From positions 189,851 to 253,850 of the forward strand of contig DMMY01000027.1 in assembly GCA_003452935.1 (NCBI GenBank): a DNA stretch of 64,000 nt, read 5' to 3'. Each line of letters begins with the position of its first letter. Position 1 is the stretch's first letter. This document shows, piece by piece, positions 41,735-51,233 of the stretch. The DNA comes from Elusimicrobiota bacterium (GTDB taxonomy: Bacteria > Elusimicrobiota > Elusimicrobia > UBA1565 > UBA9628). A program made the translations under genes and the position numbers. The notes under the pieces are model-generated. The model had not been told where the DNA came from and did no database searches. It worked only from the letters and a program-made list of their open reading frames with translations.

Positions 41735-43159
41735 ATGATGAGAAATTTTTTGGGCGTCCTGTTGGCTTTGTCCTGGCCCGCGACCGCCTGGACCGGGCAA
41801 AACCTGAGATTGGTTCCCGCCCGAATCGCGCCGCTGGCATCGACCCCGATCGCTCTGGCCAGGATAAGCCTCCCGAGCGGACTCCAGCTTTTGCCGGTGC
41901 CCGCCCGAGCCCTCGACACGACAGTCCTGTCGCTCGCCCCCGCGCCGGCGCGCGCCGAGCCAATAACGGCTGCCGCGCAAGCGGCCCCCGTTGGCAACTT
42001 GGCGCCGGTCATCAAGCTTACGCAGGATATCAGCCGACAGCAGGCAGCCGCGGGCGGAGACATCGCGGCGGCCGCGCCCGAGCTCGCCCAGTTCTTTGAC
42101 GGCAAGGCCCGCGGCGGCCATGCCGGGGGTCTTGCCGTCGCGCACGCCCGGAAGAACTCGCCCCGAACAGCCCCGCGGCCCATGCGCTCGCTTGAGTCCA
42201 TACGAGAACTGCGCTTCGGCACCTATAACGTAGAGAACCTTTTCCAATCCGTCGGACGATATGTTCCGGACCTCTCCCATCCCGGCAAGCGCAACAAGGT
42301 CTCCCCGGCGCAGCCCAAGCCCAAGGCCAAGCAACGCGGCGTGGCCCGGGCCATTCTCGACGCCGATCTCGACGTCGTATCCGTTGAAGAGGTTGAAAAC
42401 ATCCAGGCCTTGCAGGACTTCAACAAGGCTTATCTCGGCGGCAAGTACGTCCCCCTGCTCCTCGAAGGCAACGACGAACGCGGAATCGATATCGGATTCC
42501 TCGTTAAAAACGACATCCCTTTCGAAACCGAGCTGCGCACCAACAAAGACGAGCTATGGACCGACCCGGAAGGCGACGGTCGTCCCGAGAAGCTCTTCTC
42601 CCGAGACCTGCCCGCGCTCATCGTCCGCGCCCCCGGCCGCGCGCAGCCGCTCTTCGTCTATTTGGGCACCCATTACAAGTCCAAGCGCCATCGCTCCCAC
42701 AGCGATCCATTATCCGAGAAGCTGCGCCGGGCTCAGGTAGAGCGCACCGTCGAAATCATCGCGCGGCTGCGCGGCGAGTTCGGGCAGGATGTGCCCATCA
42801 TGCTGGGCGGAGATTTCAACGGCGCGGTGAACGAAGAGGCGACTTTTGACGCACTCAAGGGGGGCAAGGCGGACCTCACCGACGCCTTGGATCTGGCCCA
42901 GCCGCCGCTCAAGGCCATAGATCGCGTCACCCACACATATCATCCCCGAAAAGGGCCTTCCGTCAAATCCCAGCTGGACGCCATACTCATCTCGCGGACC
43001 ATGCGTCCCCTGGTCGTCATGGCGCGCGTCTACCGATACAAGGGGCCAGACGGGAAGGAGAAGCCTCTCCCCAAGAACAAGAAACAACGCAACGAGAACC
43101 CGTCGGATCACTTTCCGCTGCTCGTCACCGTCAAGTTCCAGCCGCTGCTCCATCCCTAA
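41735..43159 (+). CDS. Exported endonuclease/exonuclease/phosphatase family protein with Ala/Pro-rich leader
   Basis: 474 residues. Signal peptide MMRNFLGVLLALSWPATAWT; an Ala/Pro-rich leader to about residue 115; the motif LAQFFDGKARGG (FDG at 121-123); then an EEP domain from about 156: RFGTYNVENLF (metal-binding Asn/Glu), DVVSVEEVEN, LGTHYKSKRH, MLGGDFNG, and C-terminal SDHFPLLV (catalytic Asp/His). EEP enzymes cleave DNA, RNA or phosphoesters; the substrate is open. It is the first of four proteins here with the same leader plan. It is followed on the same strand by a metalloprotease of that group. Confidence 0.83.
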   Translation: MMRNFLGVLLALSWPATAWTGQNLRLVPARIAPLASTPIALARISLPSGLQLLPVPARALDTTVLSLAPAPARAEPITAAAQAAPVGNLAPVIKLTQDISRQQAAAGGDIAAAAPELAQFFDGKARGGHAGGLAVAHARKNSPRTAPRPMRSLESIRELRFGTYNVENLFQSVGRYVPDLSHPGKRNKVSPAQPKPKAKQRGVARAILDADLDVVSVEEVENIQALQDFNKAYLGGKYVPLLLEGNDERGIDIGFLVKNDIPFETELRTNKDELWTDPEGDGRPEKLFSRDLPALIVRAPGRAQPLFVYLGTHYKSKRHRSHSDPLSEKLRRAQVERTVEIIARLRGEFGQDVPIMLGGDFNGAVNEEATFDALKGGKADLTDALDLAQPPLKAIDRVTHTYHPRKGPSVKSQLDAILISRTMRPLVVMARVYRYKGPDGKEKPLPKNKKQRNENPSDHFPLLVTVKFQPLLHP

Positions 43160-43252
43160 AACTTTTTGCCCTCGGCGCCATCAGGCCCATCCCGATACCG
43201 GGCCCAAAGGCACTGGAACCAGCCTCCCCCTCCTGTTATCCTGACGACGACC

Positions 43253-44881
43253 GTGAAGCGCTTAAACATAATCGTCACAGCCGCTATCGCCCATGTCGCT
43301 CTAGGCGCAGCCGGCGCATTCGCGGCGCAGGCTGGCCGCGTTCCGATCCAGGCGATCCCGTCTCTTCCGACCGTCATCCGCGCTCCCGTCAGGATGACTG
43401 CCGCTCTTGTGCCCCTCGGGACGACGCCCGCCGCCCAGCTAAATCACCTCCGCGCGCCGGCTCTCTCCGAGATCCCGCCCCTGCCGCGGTCATTGCCCGC
43501 GGCCGCCCCAGCCGACGCGACGGCTTTGGCCGCGCCTCTGCCCAGCCCGATTCAAGCCGCCGAAGCTCCGCCTTCCGCCTCCGAGCCAGGCGGGCCGTCG
43601 CCCAGCGCGGCCGCTCCAGCTCCGCATGCCCAAGACCGGACCGCCGCCGGCGAAGACGCCGGCGCCCCCCGGCTCGACGCGCTCTTCGACGGCTCGCGGC
43701 CCTCGGCCTCGCTCCTCGACCCGGTTCTCGGCGGGTCCACGGCCGAGGACGGCGCGCAATTCGTCAACGAGCTGCACGGGACCGTCCAGGAGCTCTGGCG
43801 ACGCTTCTTTCCCGGATTATTCGCCGATCTGAAGGTCAAGCCCCTCTTCGCCCTCAGCGACGAGGACAACGCCTCCTATCAGCGGCTGCCGGGCCAGACG
43901 CCGGCGATCATGCTAGAAAGCAGCCAGCCGCTGAGCCGCGGCAATACGCGCGCCCAGGTGCCCGCGGCGTTCGACGCTGAGAGTACGGCCCGAGGCACGA
44001 TCCCGATAGGCCTGCTCAGCGCTGTTTTGTACTTCCACGAGTACGCGCATGCTGTTTTCGACTGGAAAGTAACCGCCTATACGGGATTATTCGGGGGGCA
44101 CTCGGGCGCCTACCACACGCTCAACGAAGGCTTTGCCGTCAGCATGGAACTCGCGCTCATCGACAAACTCGTCCGAAGCCGCGCCGATCTGAACCTAACC
44201 GAAGAGGACGTCTCCAGCCTCAAAGCCCTCAAGCGCGCGCGCATAGAGTCGCTCAAGCGAGACCGGGACGCATATACGGCGGGGACCTTCTATTTCTGGC
44301 ACGCCCTCAGCAAACGACACGGCGAGGACGGCGTCCTGCGATTCCTGGAGCATATCGACATCGAGCGGCTTTCAGCGCTGCTGGACAAGGACGCGAGCTT
44401 TCGCCTGCTGCACAACGCCCCCGAGCTGTTCGTACCCTACCTCACGGGAGAGGCCGGCGACGTCCCTTGGGCCAGGGCCCTGGACAAGCTCACGCGGAAA
44501 AAGGTCCCGACCCGCCATGAGGTCGAAGACCTGTTGCTCCGCGTCAGGCCCCGGGCCGCGGCCAGGTTCATTCATCAGTCCCTGACCGGAGACCCCGTCC
44601 AACTCGCGACGGAGTGGCCCGCGATTCTGGACCTCGCCGGACGCAGCCCGCGATTCGAGTCCCTCTTGTCGGCCCGTCTCGCCAAAATGATCGACTCGCC
44701 CGCGGCATTGGACGTTGTCGCTCGCCGCTCCAGGATGCGGTTGGGAAGGCTCAAACGAACCAAGCTGGACTCGCTGGACGCGCGCCGCCGGCAGATTTTT
44801 CTCGACGCCATCCGCTCCGTCCGGCGGGAATTGCACCTAGGCCGGTCGGATGCGCGCAGCGTCCCCGTCCAAGCTCCTTAA
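43253..44881 (+). CDS. Exported HExxH metalloprotease with Ala/Pro-rich leader
   Basis: 542 residues from the GTG at 43253, chosen because it opens a clean signal peptide (VKRLNIIVTAAIAHVALGAA); the frame extends to 43166 without signal features. An Ala/Pro-rich leader leads to LDALFDGSRPSA (FDG at 145-147). The catalytic region has HEYAHAVF (zinc His262 and His266, Glu263) and, 25 residues on, NEGFAV giving the third ligand Glu292, the gluzincin arrangement. The remaining C-terminal half is helical and of unknown function. It overlaps by 4 bp the converging lipoprotein gene. Confidence 0.78.
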   Translation: MKRLNIIVTAAIAHVALGAAGAFAAQAGRVPIQAIPSLPTVIRAPVRMTAALVPLGTTPAAQLNHLRAPALSEIPPLPRSLPAAAPADATALAAPLPSPIQAAEAPPSASEPGGPSPSAAAPAPHAQDRTAAGEDAGAPRLDALFDGSRPSASLLDPVLGGSTAEDGAQFVNELHGTVQELWRRFFPGLFADLKVKPLFALSDEDNASYQRLPGQTPAIMLESSQPLSRGNTRAQVPAAFDAESTARGTIPIGLLSAVLYFHEYAHAVFDWKVTAYTGLFGGHSGAYHTLNEGFAVSMELALIDKLVRSRADLNLTEEDVSSLKALKRARIESLKRDRDAYTAGTFYFWHALSKRHGEDGVLRFLEHIDIERLSALLDKDASFRLLHNAPELFVPYLTGEAGDVPWARALDKLTRKKVPTRHEVEDLLLRVRPRAAARFIHQSLTGDPVQLATEWPAILDLAGRSPRFESLLSARLAKMIDSPAALDVVARRSRMRLGRLKRTKLDSLDARRRQIFLDAIRSVRRELHLGRSDARSVPVQAP

Positions 44882-45618
44882 AGCTGGCTGTCGTCGACGA
44901 TCCGCTTCTTTGGCGCGGGCTCGGACGCCTTCGGAGCATCGCCGGCCGGCTGGACCGCTTGCGGAGCGGCGCCGCGGGGCGCGGGCTCCGCGGATTCCGC
45001 CTTGCTCTTTGGAGCCTCTTCAGCCTTGACGCTCTCCGCCTTGGCCTTCGCCTCTTGGGGCGCCTCGATCTTCTTCGTCTCGACGGGCGCGGCGCTCTTG
45101 GGAGCCGAATCGCCGGCCTTCCCCCCCGCCTCGGCGCCGCTCGAGGACTTTCTCCTCAGAAGCGACATCTCCTCGATCTTCCTGTCGATGGAGGCCTTGG
45201 TCAGCGCCAGAAAGTCGATCGACCCGGAAACCTGGTCGTTGAATTGGGCCGAGATCAAGTCCTTCTCTCTCTTGAGTTCTTCGCCTTCTTGCTGGGCCTG
45301 CTTGACCTTCTTATCCGCCTCTTCCAGCCGCTTGGCGAGTTCATCGGACTTGCCCTTGGCTTCGCCCAGCTCTTGATCCCTCTTGGCCAACTGCTTGCCC
45401 AAGTCGTCGAGCTTGCCCCGGGCATCGGAAAGCTCCTGGCTCTTGGCGCCCAATTGCTTGTTGAGTTCCTCCACCTTGGTCCTGGCCTGCGAAAGATCCT
45501 GGCTCGTGGAAGAGGCCTGGGCCTCGAGAGCCTTGTATTTGCTCGCGCTGACGCAGCCCCCAAGGAGCACGGCGGCCAAAGGCAAGATCGCGAGACTATT
45601 TGCGGTTTTAAAGTTCAT
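44878..45618 (-). CDS. Coiled-coil lipoprotein
   Basis: 246 residues. Lipobox LLGGC with acyl Cys22 after signal MNFKTANSLAILPLAAVLL. Residues 30-130 are a long heptad coiled coil (KVEELNKQLGAKSQELSDAR). The C-terminal third is a Lys/Ala/Pro/Glu-rich low-complexity tail, likely extended. It is similar in build to Lpp/OmpA-linker lipoproteins but has no recognised domain. AGAGGA sits 8 nt before the ATG. It converges with and overlaps the end of the metalloprotease gene by 4 bp. Confidence 0.8.
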   Translation of the reverse strand: MNFKTANSLAILPLAAVLLGGCVSASKYKALEAQASSTSQDLSQARTKVEELNKQLGAKSQELSDARGKLDDLGKQLAKRDQELGEAKGKSDELAKRLEEADKKVKQAQQEGEELKREKDLISAQFNDQVSGSIDFLALTKASIDRKIEEMSLLRRKSSSGAEAGGKAGDSAPKSAAPVETKKIEAPQEAKAKAESVKAEEAPKSKAESAEPAPRGAAPQAVQPAGDAPKASEPAPKKRIVDDSQL

Positions 45619-45829
45619 GATCAGAGTCCTCTCATCCGGCTGCGGCTTGCGGCCCCTGCGGCGGCGGCCGATTCTTCATGGTAACAAATCGGCCGCGTCC
45701 TTGTCGCTTGCGGGCAAGTAGGCCCTTAGGCGCATTGCAGGCTGCGGTCTTGTACCCATATTATCCATGGGTCTTAATGCGCGTTGAGTCTGGGTCCTTT
45801 GGATGCTGATCGTCCAGAGAATTTATTGC

Positions 45830-45835
45830 TATCGT
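45830..45835 (+). promoter_or_regulatory. -10 box TATCGT of the LOG-like gene
   Basis: TATCGT ends 6 nt before the GTG at 45842. This supports GTG as the start. The rest of the 45619-45829 gap shows no gene. Confidence 0.4.
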
Positions 45836-45841
45836 CTTTAG

Positions 45842-47362
45842 GTGCTTGCTCATGCGACTGTCCCGGATGCCGGTTCTTGCCCGCCCGCCGCGCCCTGGCT
45901 TGCGGTCTTCGTATCGGGAGCCCTTTGGCTCCCCGGTCCGGCTGCAGCCGCAACCGCGGCACGCTTGCAGGTCCAACGCACGCTGAGCCTGCCCTGCGGC
46001 ACGATCGGTTCGGCGGCGCCGCCAGGGCTCGACGGCCTGCGTCTCAACACGGATATCCAAGCTGCGATCTTGAAAAGGCCTCCGACAGAAGCGCTGGCGC
46101 CCGCTTTCAGCCTAAGGCCGGCCGCGACGCGGGGCTTAGGTCCCGTGGCGGCCGCATCACCGCAAGCGCCAGCCGCCTCGGAGGCCGCGACCGAGCCCGG
46201 CTCCAACGCCCTGGCCGAGGCCCTTCCGGACGGCCTCTTGCGCCAGACCGTCATGGCCATGCCGCGGGCCGCGGCGGACGCCCAAGCCGGAGGCGCCGGC
46301 CTGGACCGAGTCTTCGATCAGCGCGGCCCCGCGGCCCAAGCCGCCGACCCGCAGCCGCAGGGCATCGCCGACCCCCACCGTCCGAAATCCTTCGAGGAAA
46401 TCCCCTCCCTCGATCCGCGCTACACCACGCCCGAATCGAAAGCCCGCACGGTCACGATCATGGGCAGTTCCCAATCCCCTGAGAAGATACGAGCCTTTAT
46501 CGAATTGGCCGGGCGCGCGGCCGGGGAACTGGCGCGGCGGGGCTATAACATCCTGACCGGCTGTGGCAAAGACGGCGTCATGGGCGCGGCCTACGACGCC
46601 GCCGTGGCGGCAAGCCGCGCTCCGGCGCAGAACGGCATTCAACCCGGAGAGAACCTGGCCATCGTGGTCACCCCGGCTTGGCGCGATGAGAACCTCGAAG
46701 ACGCTCGCGCCATCGGCATCGCGGATTCCGAGCCGGCGCGCGTGGAAAAGTTCCAGCAGGCATCGGACACGTTCATCATCTTCGCGGGAGGCGCGTACAC
46801 GCTTCCGGAAGCCACCATCCTCATCGGCAAGAACAGATACGCCCCTCCTGAACAACGCAAGCGCATCATCATCGTCGGCCGGGAATGGTTCGCCGGGCTG
46901 CGAATGCAGTACCAGAGGCTCTACGAGGACGGGACGCTCGGCAAGAACAAGGATGGGGCTCCCGTGACGCCCGAACAACTCTTCACCGTGGTCGACACGT
47001 TCGAAGGGATACTCGCGGCCCTGCCCGCCTCCGCCGATCTCGCGCAGGAGGAGGCGAAAGGCCGGGCGGCTCCGGGCCCGGGCGCGCCCGCGCGCGTCGC
47101 CCCCGCGTCTTCCCCCGAGACCGTCGTCCTCTACCCCAACGGGGAGGAATCATTGCAGAGAGCCTTGGAGCTCATCGCCCTCAACCGCTACCGGCTCCAC
47201 GGGCCGCGCAAAAAGATCATCCTCGTCGGGCAAAAATTCTTCGCCGGGCTGAAGCTCCAGTACCGCAGGCTCTTCGAGGACGGAACGCTCGGCGTCGATC
47301 CCGACGAGCTCTTCCAGGTGGTCGAGTCGAGAAAAGAAAGGCTTAAGAGACTATCCGAATAA
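45842..47362 (+). CDS. LOG-like Rossmann protein with Ala/Pro-rich leader and duplicated C-terminal module
   Basis: 506 residues from a GTG. A hydrophobic segment (WLAVFVSGALWLPGPAAAA) near residue 20 suggests export. The leader ends with LDRVFDQRGPAA (FD at 158-159). From about 200 there is a SLOG/LOG fold: VTIMGSSQSPEK, ILTGCGKDGVMGAA and FAGGAYTLPEATILIG, the last corresponding to the PGGxGTxxE nucleotide site but altered. LOG enzymes release cytokinin-type bases from nucleotides; the changed motif makes that activity doubtful. The C-terminal unit KRIIIVGREWFAGLRMQYQR (about 339) is repeated as KKIILVGQKFFAGLKLQYRR (about 456). Confidence 0.72.
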   Translation: MLAHATVPDAGSCPPAAPWLAVFVSGALWLPGPAAAATAARLQVQRTLSLPCGTIGSAAPPGLDGLRLNTDIQAAILKRPPTEALAPAFSLRPAATRGLGPVAAASPQAPAASEAATEPGSNALAEALPDGLLRQTVMAMPRAAADAQAGGAGLDRVFDQRGPAAQAADPQPQGIADPHRPKSFEEIPSLDPRYTTPESKARTVTIMGSSQSPEKIRAFIELAGRAAGELARRGYNILTGCGKDGVMGAAYDAAVAASRAPAQNGIQPGENLAIVVTPAWRDENLEDARAIGIADSEPARVEKFQQASDTFIIFAGGAYTLPEATILIGKNRYAPPEQRKRIIIVGREWFAGLRMQYQRLYEDGTLGKNKDGAPVTPEQLFTVVDTFEGILAALPASADLAQEEAKGRAAPGPGAPARVAPASSPETVVLYPNGEESLQRALELIALNRYRLHGPRKKIILVGQKFFAGLKLQYRRLFEDGTLGVDPDELFQVVESRKERLKRLSE

Positions 47363-47507
47363 GAATTCGGAGCCTCTTGGCCGCGTTTTGAACCACTGGA
47401 GCCGATATCTGCCTCGATCCCGGCGCAAGAAACCATCGCCATATCGACGAATTCCGTTCACTTTCCCCATTGCCAGATACAGGGCAAACAATTAATAATT
47501 TGCTTTG

Positions 47508-48629
47508 ATGACTTGCAGTCGTTGTCCCACGTCGGACGTTCCAATGCAAGAGGCAACGATTAAGGAGAGTCCATTCTTGCCTAAACGACTCGTACTTTTC
47601 GCCGATGGGACCTGGAACGATCCGGGTCAGACGGACGATGGGCTGCCTTGCGCCACCAACGTCGTCAAATTGTCCAATGCCGTCCTGCCGCAGGACGCGG
47701 GCGGCGCCGTTCAGATCGTTTATTACCACACGGGCGTAGGCGAACGGGGCGGAGCCTGGGATCATTTTACCGGAGGCGCCTTCGGCGTCGGCATCTCCAA
47801 AAACATCGAGGACCTGTATCTTTTCCTGATCGGCAACTACGCTCCCGGCGACGAGGTCTGGCTCTTCGGCTTCAGCCGCGGCGCTTACACCGTGCGCAGC
47901 CTGGCGGGGCTGATCCGCAATTGCGGCATCCTGCGGCGGGGCCAGATTTCAAAATACAAGGCGGCATATGAACTCTACCGGGACCGCACGGAGCACAGCA
48001 CTCCAAAATCAAAGAAGGCCTCGGATTTCCGCGCAGCCTACTCATGGCCCGATTTCGATCTGCACTTCATCGGCGTGTGGGACACGGTGGGCGCCCTCGG
48101 CATCCCCGTGACGCCGCTGCGCTTCTGGACTAAGAAGCTTTACGAATTCCATGACACGAATCTGAGCAGCCATGTGCGCTACGCATACCAAGCCGTGGCC
48201 ATAGACGAGCGCCGCAAGCCATTTCTTCCCGCGTTGTGGAAAAAGCAGCCGGACAGCCCCGCTTCCCAAATCCTGGAGCAGGCCTGGTTCCCGGGAGTCC
48301 ACTGCGACGTGGGCGGCGGGTACGCCGAATCTGGCCTCTCGGATGGAGCCCTGGCATGGCTTTGGGAAAAGGCCCATGCCGCCGGCCTGGCCTTGGACGG
48401 CGCCACGAAGCCCGTTCCCGATTCCGCCGGCGAGATGCACGACTCCATGACCATATTCTATCGGATGCTCGGCGACGGCGGCCGGACTTTGGGCCGATCC
48501 AATCCCTTGGGCCACGAGGTCGTGGGGGAAACGGCGCTGTCGAGGATGTCGGCTCCGCTCGGCTACCGGCCGGAGAACCTGGCGGCTTTCCTCAAAAAAT
48601 CGCCGGCGTCGGATCGGCGGCGCCCGTAA
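47508..48629 (+). CDS. DUF2235-family alpha/beta hydrolase
   Basis: 373 residues from the ATG at 47508. KRLVLFADGTWNDPGQTD opens the DUF2235 domain, YYHTGVGERGG follows, and GFSRGAYTVRSLAGLIRN carries the nucleophilic Ser; FIGVWDTVGALG and WFPGVHCDVGGGYAES supply the Asp and His region. DUF2235 includes the Tle1-type phospholipase effectors of type VI secretion, but many are stand-alone intracellular hydrolases, and no secretion gene is adjacent. Start choice is open: TAATTT 6 nt before ATG 47508 suggests a leaderless start, while GGAG 9 nt before TTG 47577 fits a start just before KRLVLF. Confidence 0.85.
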   Translation: MTCSRCPTSDVPMQEATIKESPFLPKRLVLFADGTWNDPGQTDDGLPCATNVVKLSNAVLPQDAGGAVQIVYYHTGVGERGGAWDHFTGGAFGVGISKNIEDLYLFLIGNYAPGDEVWLFGFSRGAYTVRSLAGLIRNCGILRRGQISKYKAAYELYRDRTEHSTPKSKKASDFRAAYSWPDFDLHFIGVWDTVGALGIPVTPLRFWTKKLYEFHDTNLSSHVRYAYQAVAIDERRKPFLPALWKKQPDSPASQILEQAWFPGVHCDVGGGYAESGLSDGALAWLWEKAHAAGLALDGATKPVPDSAGEMHDSMTIFYRMLGDGGRTLGRSNPLGHEVVGETALSRMSAPLGYRPENLAAFLKKSPASDRRRP

Positions 48630-48698
48630 GCTGGAGCGGCTCTTCGTCCAGCCGCGATAGCCGGCGCTTGTCCCACCCCCGGACTGCGGCTGCCGGGA

Positions 48699-51233
48699 CT
48701 ATTTGACTACCACGATGGTCTGGTGCTGCTTGGCGCCTGAGGAATCCGTGATCCTGGCCATGTAGGCGCCGGACTCGACCATCTTGCCTGACTCCTTGCC
48801 CGTCCAGGTGATCGGCGCGCCGTTTGTGCCTGTAGCCTCAAAGACCTTCTTTCCCCTCATGTTGAATATCTCCACCTTGATCGCTTCCGTGCCGAAGGTA
48901 ATGCCCGTGGCGCTGCTTGGCGAGAGGAAGCTTTTCCTGGACTTGGCCTGGCCCGGCGGCGTCTTGCCTGAGGGTTTGACCACGTTGACGGTGATGGACT
49001 GCGTCCCGCTGTTGCCCGCCGCGTCATAGGCCTTGACCATGATGGCATGGCTGCCCAAGGCCAGGACCGAGGCGTCGAGACTGTAGGCATAGGGCGCGGA
49101 AGTCAGCGTTGACTTGAGCAGGCCGTCGATATAGAACTCGATCTTGACTACGCCCGTATTGTCCGAGGCCGCGGCCGAGACAACGACCGTTCCAGAGACA
49201 TTGGCCCCATTGGCCGGCGAAATGATGGCGGCCGTGGGAGCCAGGATGTCGGGCAAAACCGTGGTGCGGGCCGAAGCCGCGGCGCTGTTGGCCGACGTGT
49301 TGCCTGCCGCGTCATAGGCGCGCAGCCGGGCATAGTAGGCCGTATTTGCCGATAGTCCGGTGATGCTGGCGCTAGTCACGTTGCCCAGGTCCTTGTTGTT
49401 GTAGCCCGTGACAAGGCTTGAGAAGGCCGAGTTGAGCGAGACATCGAGCCTGTAGCCGGCGACGCCCACGTTGTCGGTCGAGGCGGACCAGGCCAGGTTG
49501 AGACTCGACACGGTGGGATTTCCCAGAGCCGGATTGGCCGGGGCCGAGGGCGCGGTGGCGTCCGTCACGGCATTGGCAACCGTGACCGAGACTTGGGCGG
49601 ACTGGCCCACGTTGCCGGCTGCGTCATAGGCTTTGGCCAGCAGGGCATGGCTGCCGTTGGCGAGCTGGGTTGTGTCCAGGCTGTAGGAATAAGGCGAGGA
49701 AGTGTCCGTGGCCTTCAAGTTCCCGTCGATGTAGAACTCGACCTTGGTCACGCCTACGCTGTCAGTGGCAGTGGCTGAAACGCTCACCGCGCCCGACACC
49801 GCGGCCCCTGCCGCCGGAGCCGTGATGGAAGCGGTCGGCGCGGTCGTGTCCGGCGCCGCCAGCGTGGCTGCCGAAACCGCGGCGCTGTTGGCGGAGACGT
49901 TGCCCGCGGCGTCGTAGGCGCGCAGCCTGGCGTAATAGACGGTGCCGGCGGAGAGCCCGGTGATGGAGGCGCTGGTCACGTTGCCCAGGTCTTTGTTGCT
50001 ATAGCCCGTCACGAAGCTTGAGAAGGCCGAGTTGAGCGAGACATCGAGCCTGTAGCCGGCGACGCCCACGTTGTCGGTCGAGGCGGACCAGGCCAGGTTG
50101 AACGAAGAGGCGGCTGGATTGCTCAGTGCCAGGCTGCTCGGAGCCGAGGGCAGGGCGGTATCCGCAAGCATGGGGAGTCTTCCATCTTGCGGAGAAACAG
50201 ACCACAATGGATCACTACTTGTAAGCGGAGTATAGATAACTATATCGTCAAACGCCCTCCACTCCTCATAACCTAAAGGTGTGCCTTCAAGCAAACTATT
50301 CCCGCTTATGTGGACAAAGTTCCAAATCCCTTGGCCAAGAGTGGACGCAGCCTCGCGCCACATAACATCAGAGTGATTCTGCTGCAGATTCCCATCCAGC
50401 CACAATTTAGCTTTCCCGTCAGCAACACCCGGAGCAGAATTATTTTTAAGATAAAACTCAAGACAATGCCAATTTCCATCCCCCGGCATACCCGGGGTCC
50501 CAAAGTCTGTGCCCGTCCCTGCATAGTTGCCAACAGGGTAAGCATCATTTGGAATATCAAAATAGTCCGATCTACTGGACGCAAGATAACTTGGATCAGT
50601 CCGCACGCTAAAATCCAAGTGCAAGTCTGCCACCCCGTTATTATATTTACCTACCTGAGGTATGCTAAGAGGGAAAAAACCGCCGGAAGAGAAAAAAGTG
50701 AAAGGTTTACCATTATACATGTAATGCCCGATATGACATATTTTCTGAAAAGGGCTACTACCAGCCCCGCTCGGCCAAACATATCCCGGCTGATATTGAA
50801 TCCAAAAACGCACATAGATTTCTTCATACCCCGTAGTGTTCGGGAGTGCAATAGCTAATTGGCCACCAGCAGCAACAGTGTTTTGGACATGATAGAAAGA
50901 GTAGGTGGTCAATCCCTTGCCAGTGCTGCCCCTCTTATTAGTTGAATTTACATGTATCCCATGCCCAGTGGGGGCATACTCAGCAGGAGACATGTACCAA
51001 CCGTAAAATTTATCAAAACTTCCACCAGGAGGAAGTCCATAATCCACGCAATAGTGACTAGAAGGATTCTCCGCTGTACACGCTATAGGCACGCCGTCCG
51101 AGCGAGGTCTATAAGGCTGTTCCCAGTCCGGGAAATTATCAAAATTTTCCTCCCAGACTATGCCGGAAAAAGCGATACAAGGAACAAAAAGCAAGGCCAG
51201 GAAAAACAACAAACATTTATTTATAAAGTTCAT
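48699..51233 (-). CDS. Secreted mosaic protein: lectin-like domain, FN3-Ig-FN3-Ig, FlgD/T9SS-like C-terminal domain
   Basis: 844 residues. Signal peptide MNFINKCLLFFLALLFVPCI. Residues 25-335 look like a concanavalin-type jelly roll, ending EEWRAFDDIVIYTPL; several Trp/Tyr could bind sugar. Then FN3 (DNVGVAGYRLDVSLNSAF), Ig (VGVTKVEFYIDGNLKATD), FN3, Ig, and a C-terminal VEIFNMRGKKVFEA...GKMVESGAYMARI unit like FlgD-Ig or T9SS type A sorting domains. The N-terminal third (about 50.2-51.23 kb) is clearly AT-richer than the remainder, so the gene is a composite of DNA with different histories. It is probably a surface or secreted polysaccharide-binding protein or enzyme; no catalytic residues are identified. 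Confidence 0.78.
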   Translation of the reverse strand: MNFINKCLLFFLALLFVPCIAFSGIVWEENFDNFPDWEQPYRPRSDGVPIACTAENPSSHYCVDYGLPPGGSFDKFYGWYMSPAEYAPTGHGIHVNSTNKRGSTGKGLTTYSFYHVQNTVAAGGQLAIALPNTTGYEEIYVRFWIQYQPGYVWPSGAGSSPFQKICHIGHYMYNGKPFTFFSSGGFFPLSIPQVGKYNNGVADLHLDFSVRTDPSYLASSRSDYFDIPNDAYPVGNYAGTGTDFGTPGMPGDGNWHCLEFYLKNNSAPGVADGKAKLWLDGNLQQNHSDVMWREAASTLGQGIWNFVHISGNSLLEGTPLGYEEWRAFDDIVIYTPLTSSDPLWSVSPQDGRLPMLADTALPSAPSSLALSNPAASSFNLAWSASTDNVGVAGYRLDVSLNSAFSSFVTGYSNKDLGNVTSASITGLSAGTVYYARLRAYDAAGNVSANSAAVSAATLAAPDTTAPTASITAPAAGAAVSGAVSVSATATDSVGVTKVEFYIDGNLKATDTSSPYSYSLDTTQLANGSHALLAKAYDAAGNVGQSAQVSVTVANAVTDATAPSAPANPALGNPTVSSLNLAWSASTDNVGVAGYRLDVSLNSAFSSLVTGYNNKDLGNVTSASITGLSANTAYYARLRAYDAAGNTSANSAAASARTTVLPDILAPTAAIISPANGANVSGTVVVSAAASDNTGVVKIEFYIDGLLKSTLTSAPYAYSLDASVLALGSHAIMVKAYDAAGNSGTQSITVNVVKPSGKTPPGQAKSRKSFLSPSSATGITFGTEAIKVEIFNMRGKKVFEATGTNGAPITWTGKESGKMVESGAYMARITDSSGAKQHQTIVVVK
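49370..50110 (-). repeat. Near-identical FN3-coding repeats
   Basis: Two segments of about 140 bp (about 49370-49503 and 49968-50102) encode the same FN3 half and are almost identical, including a perfect run across 49418-49500 and its counterpart. This indicates recent duplication within the gene. Confidence 0.8.
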
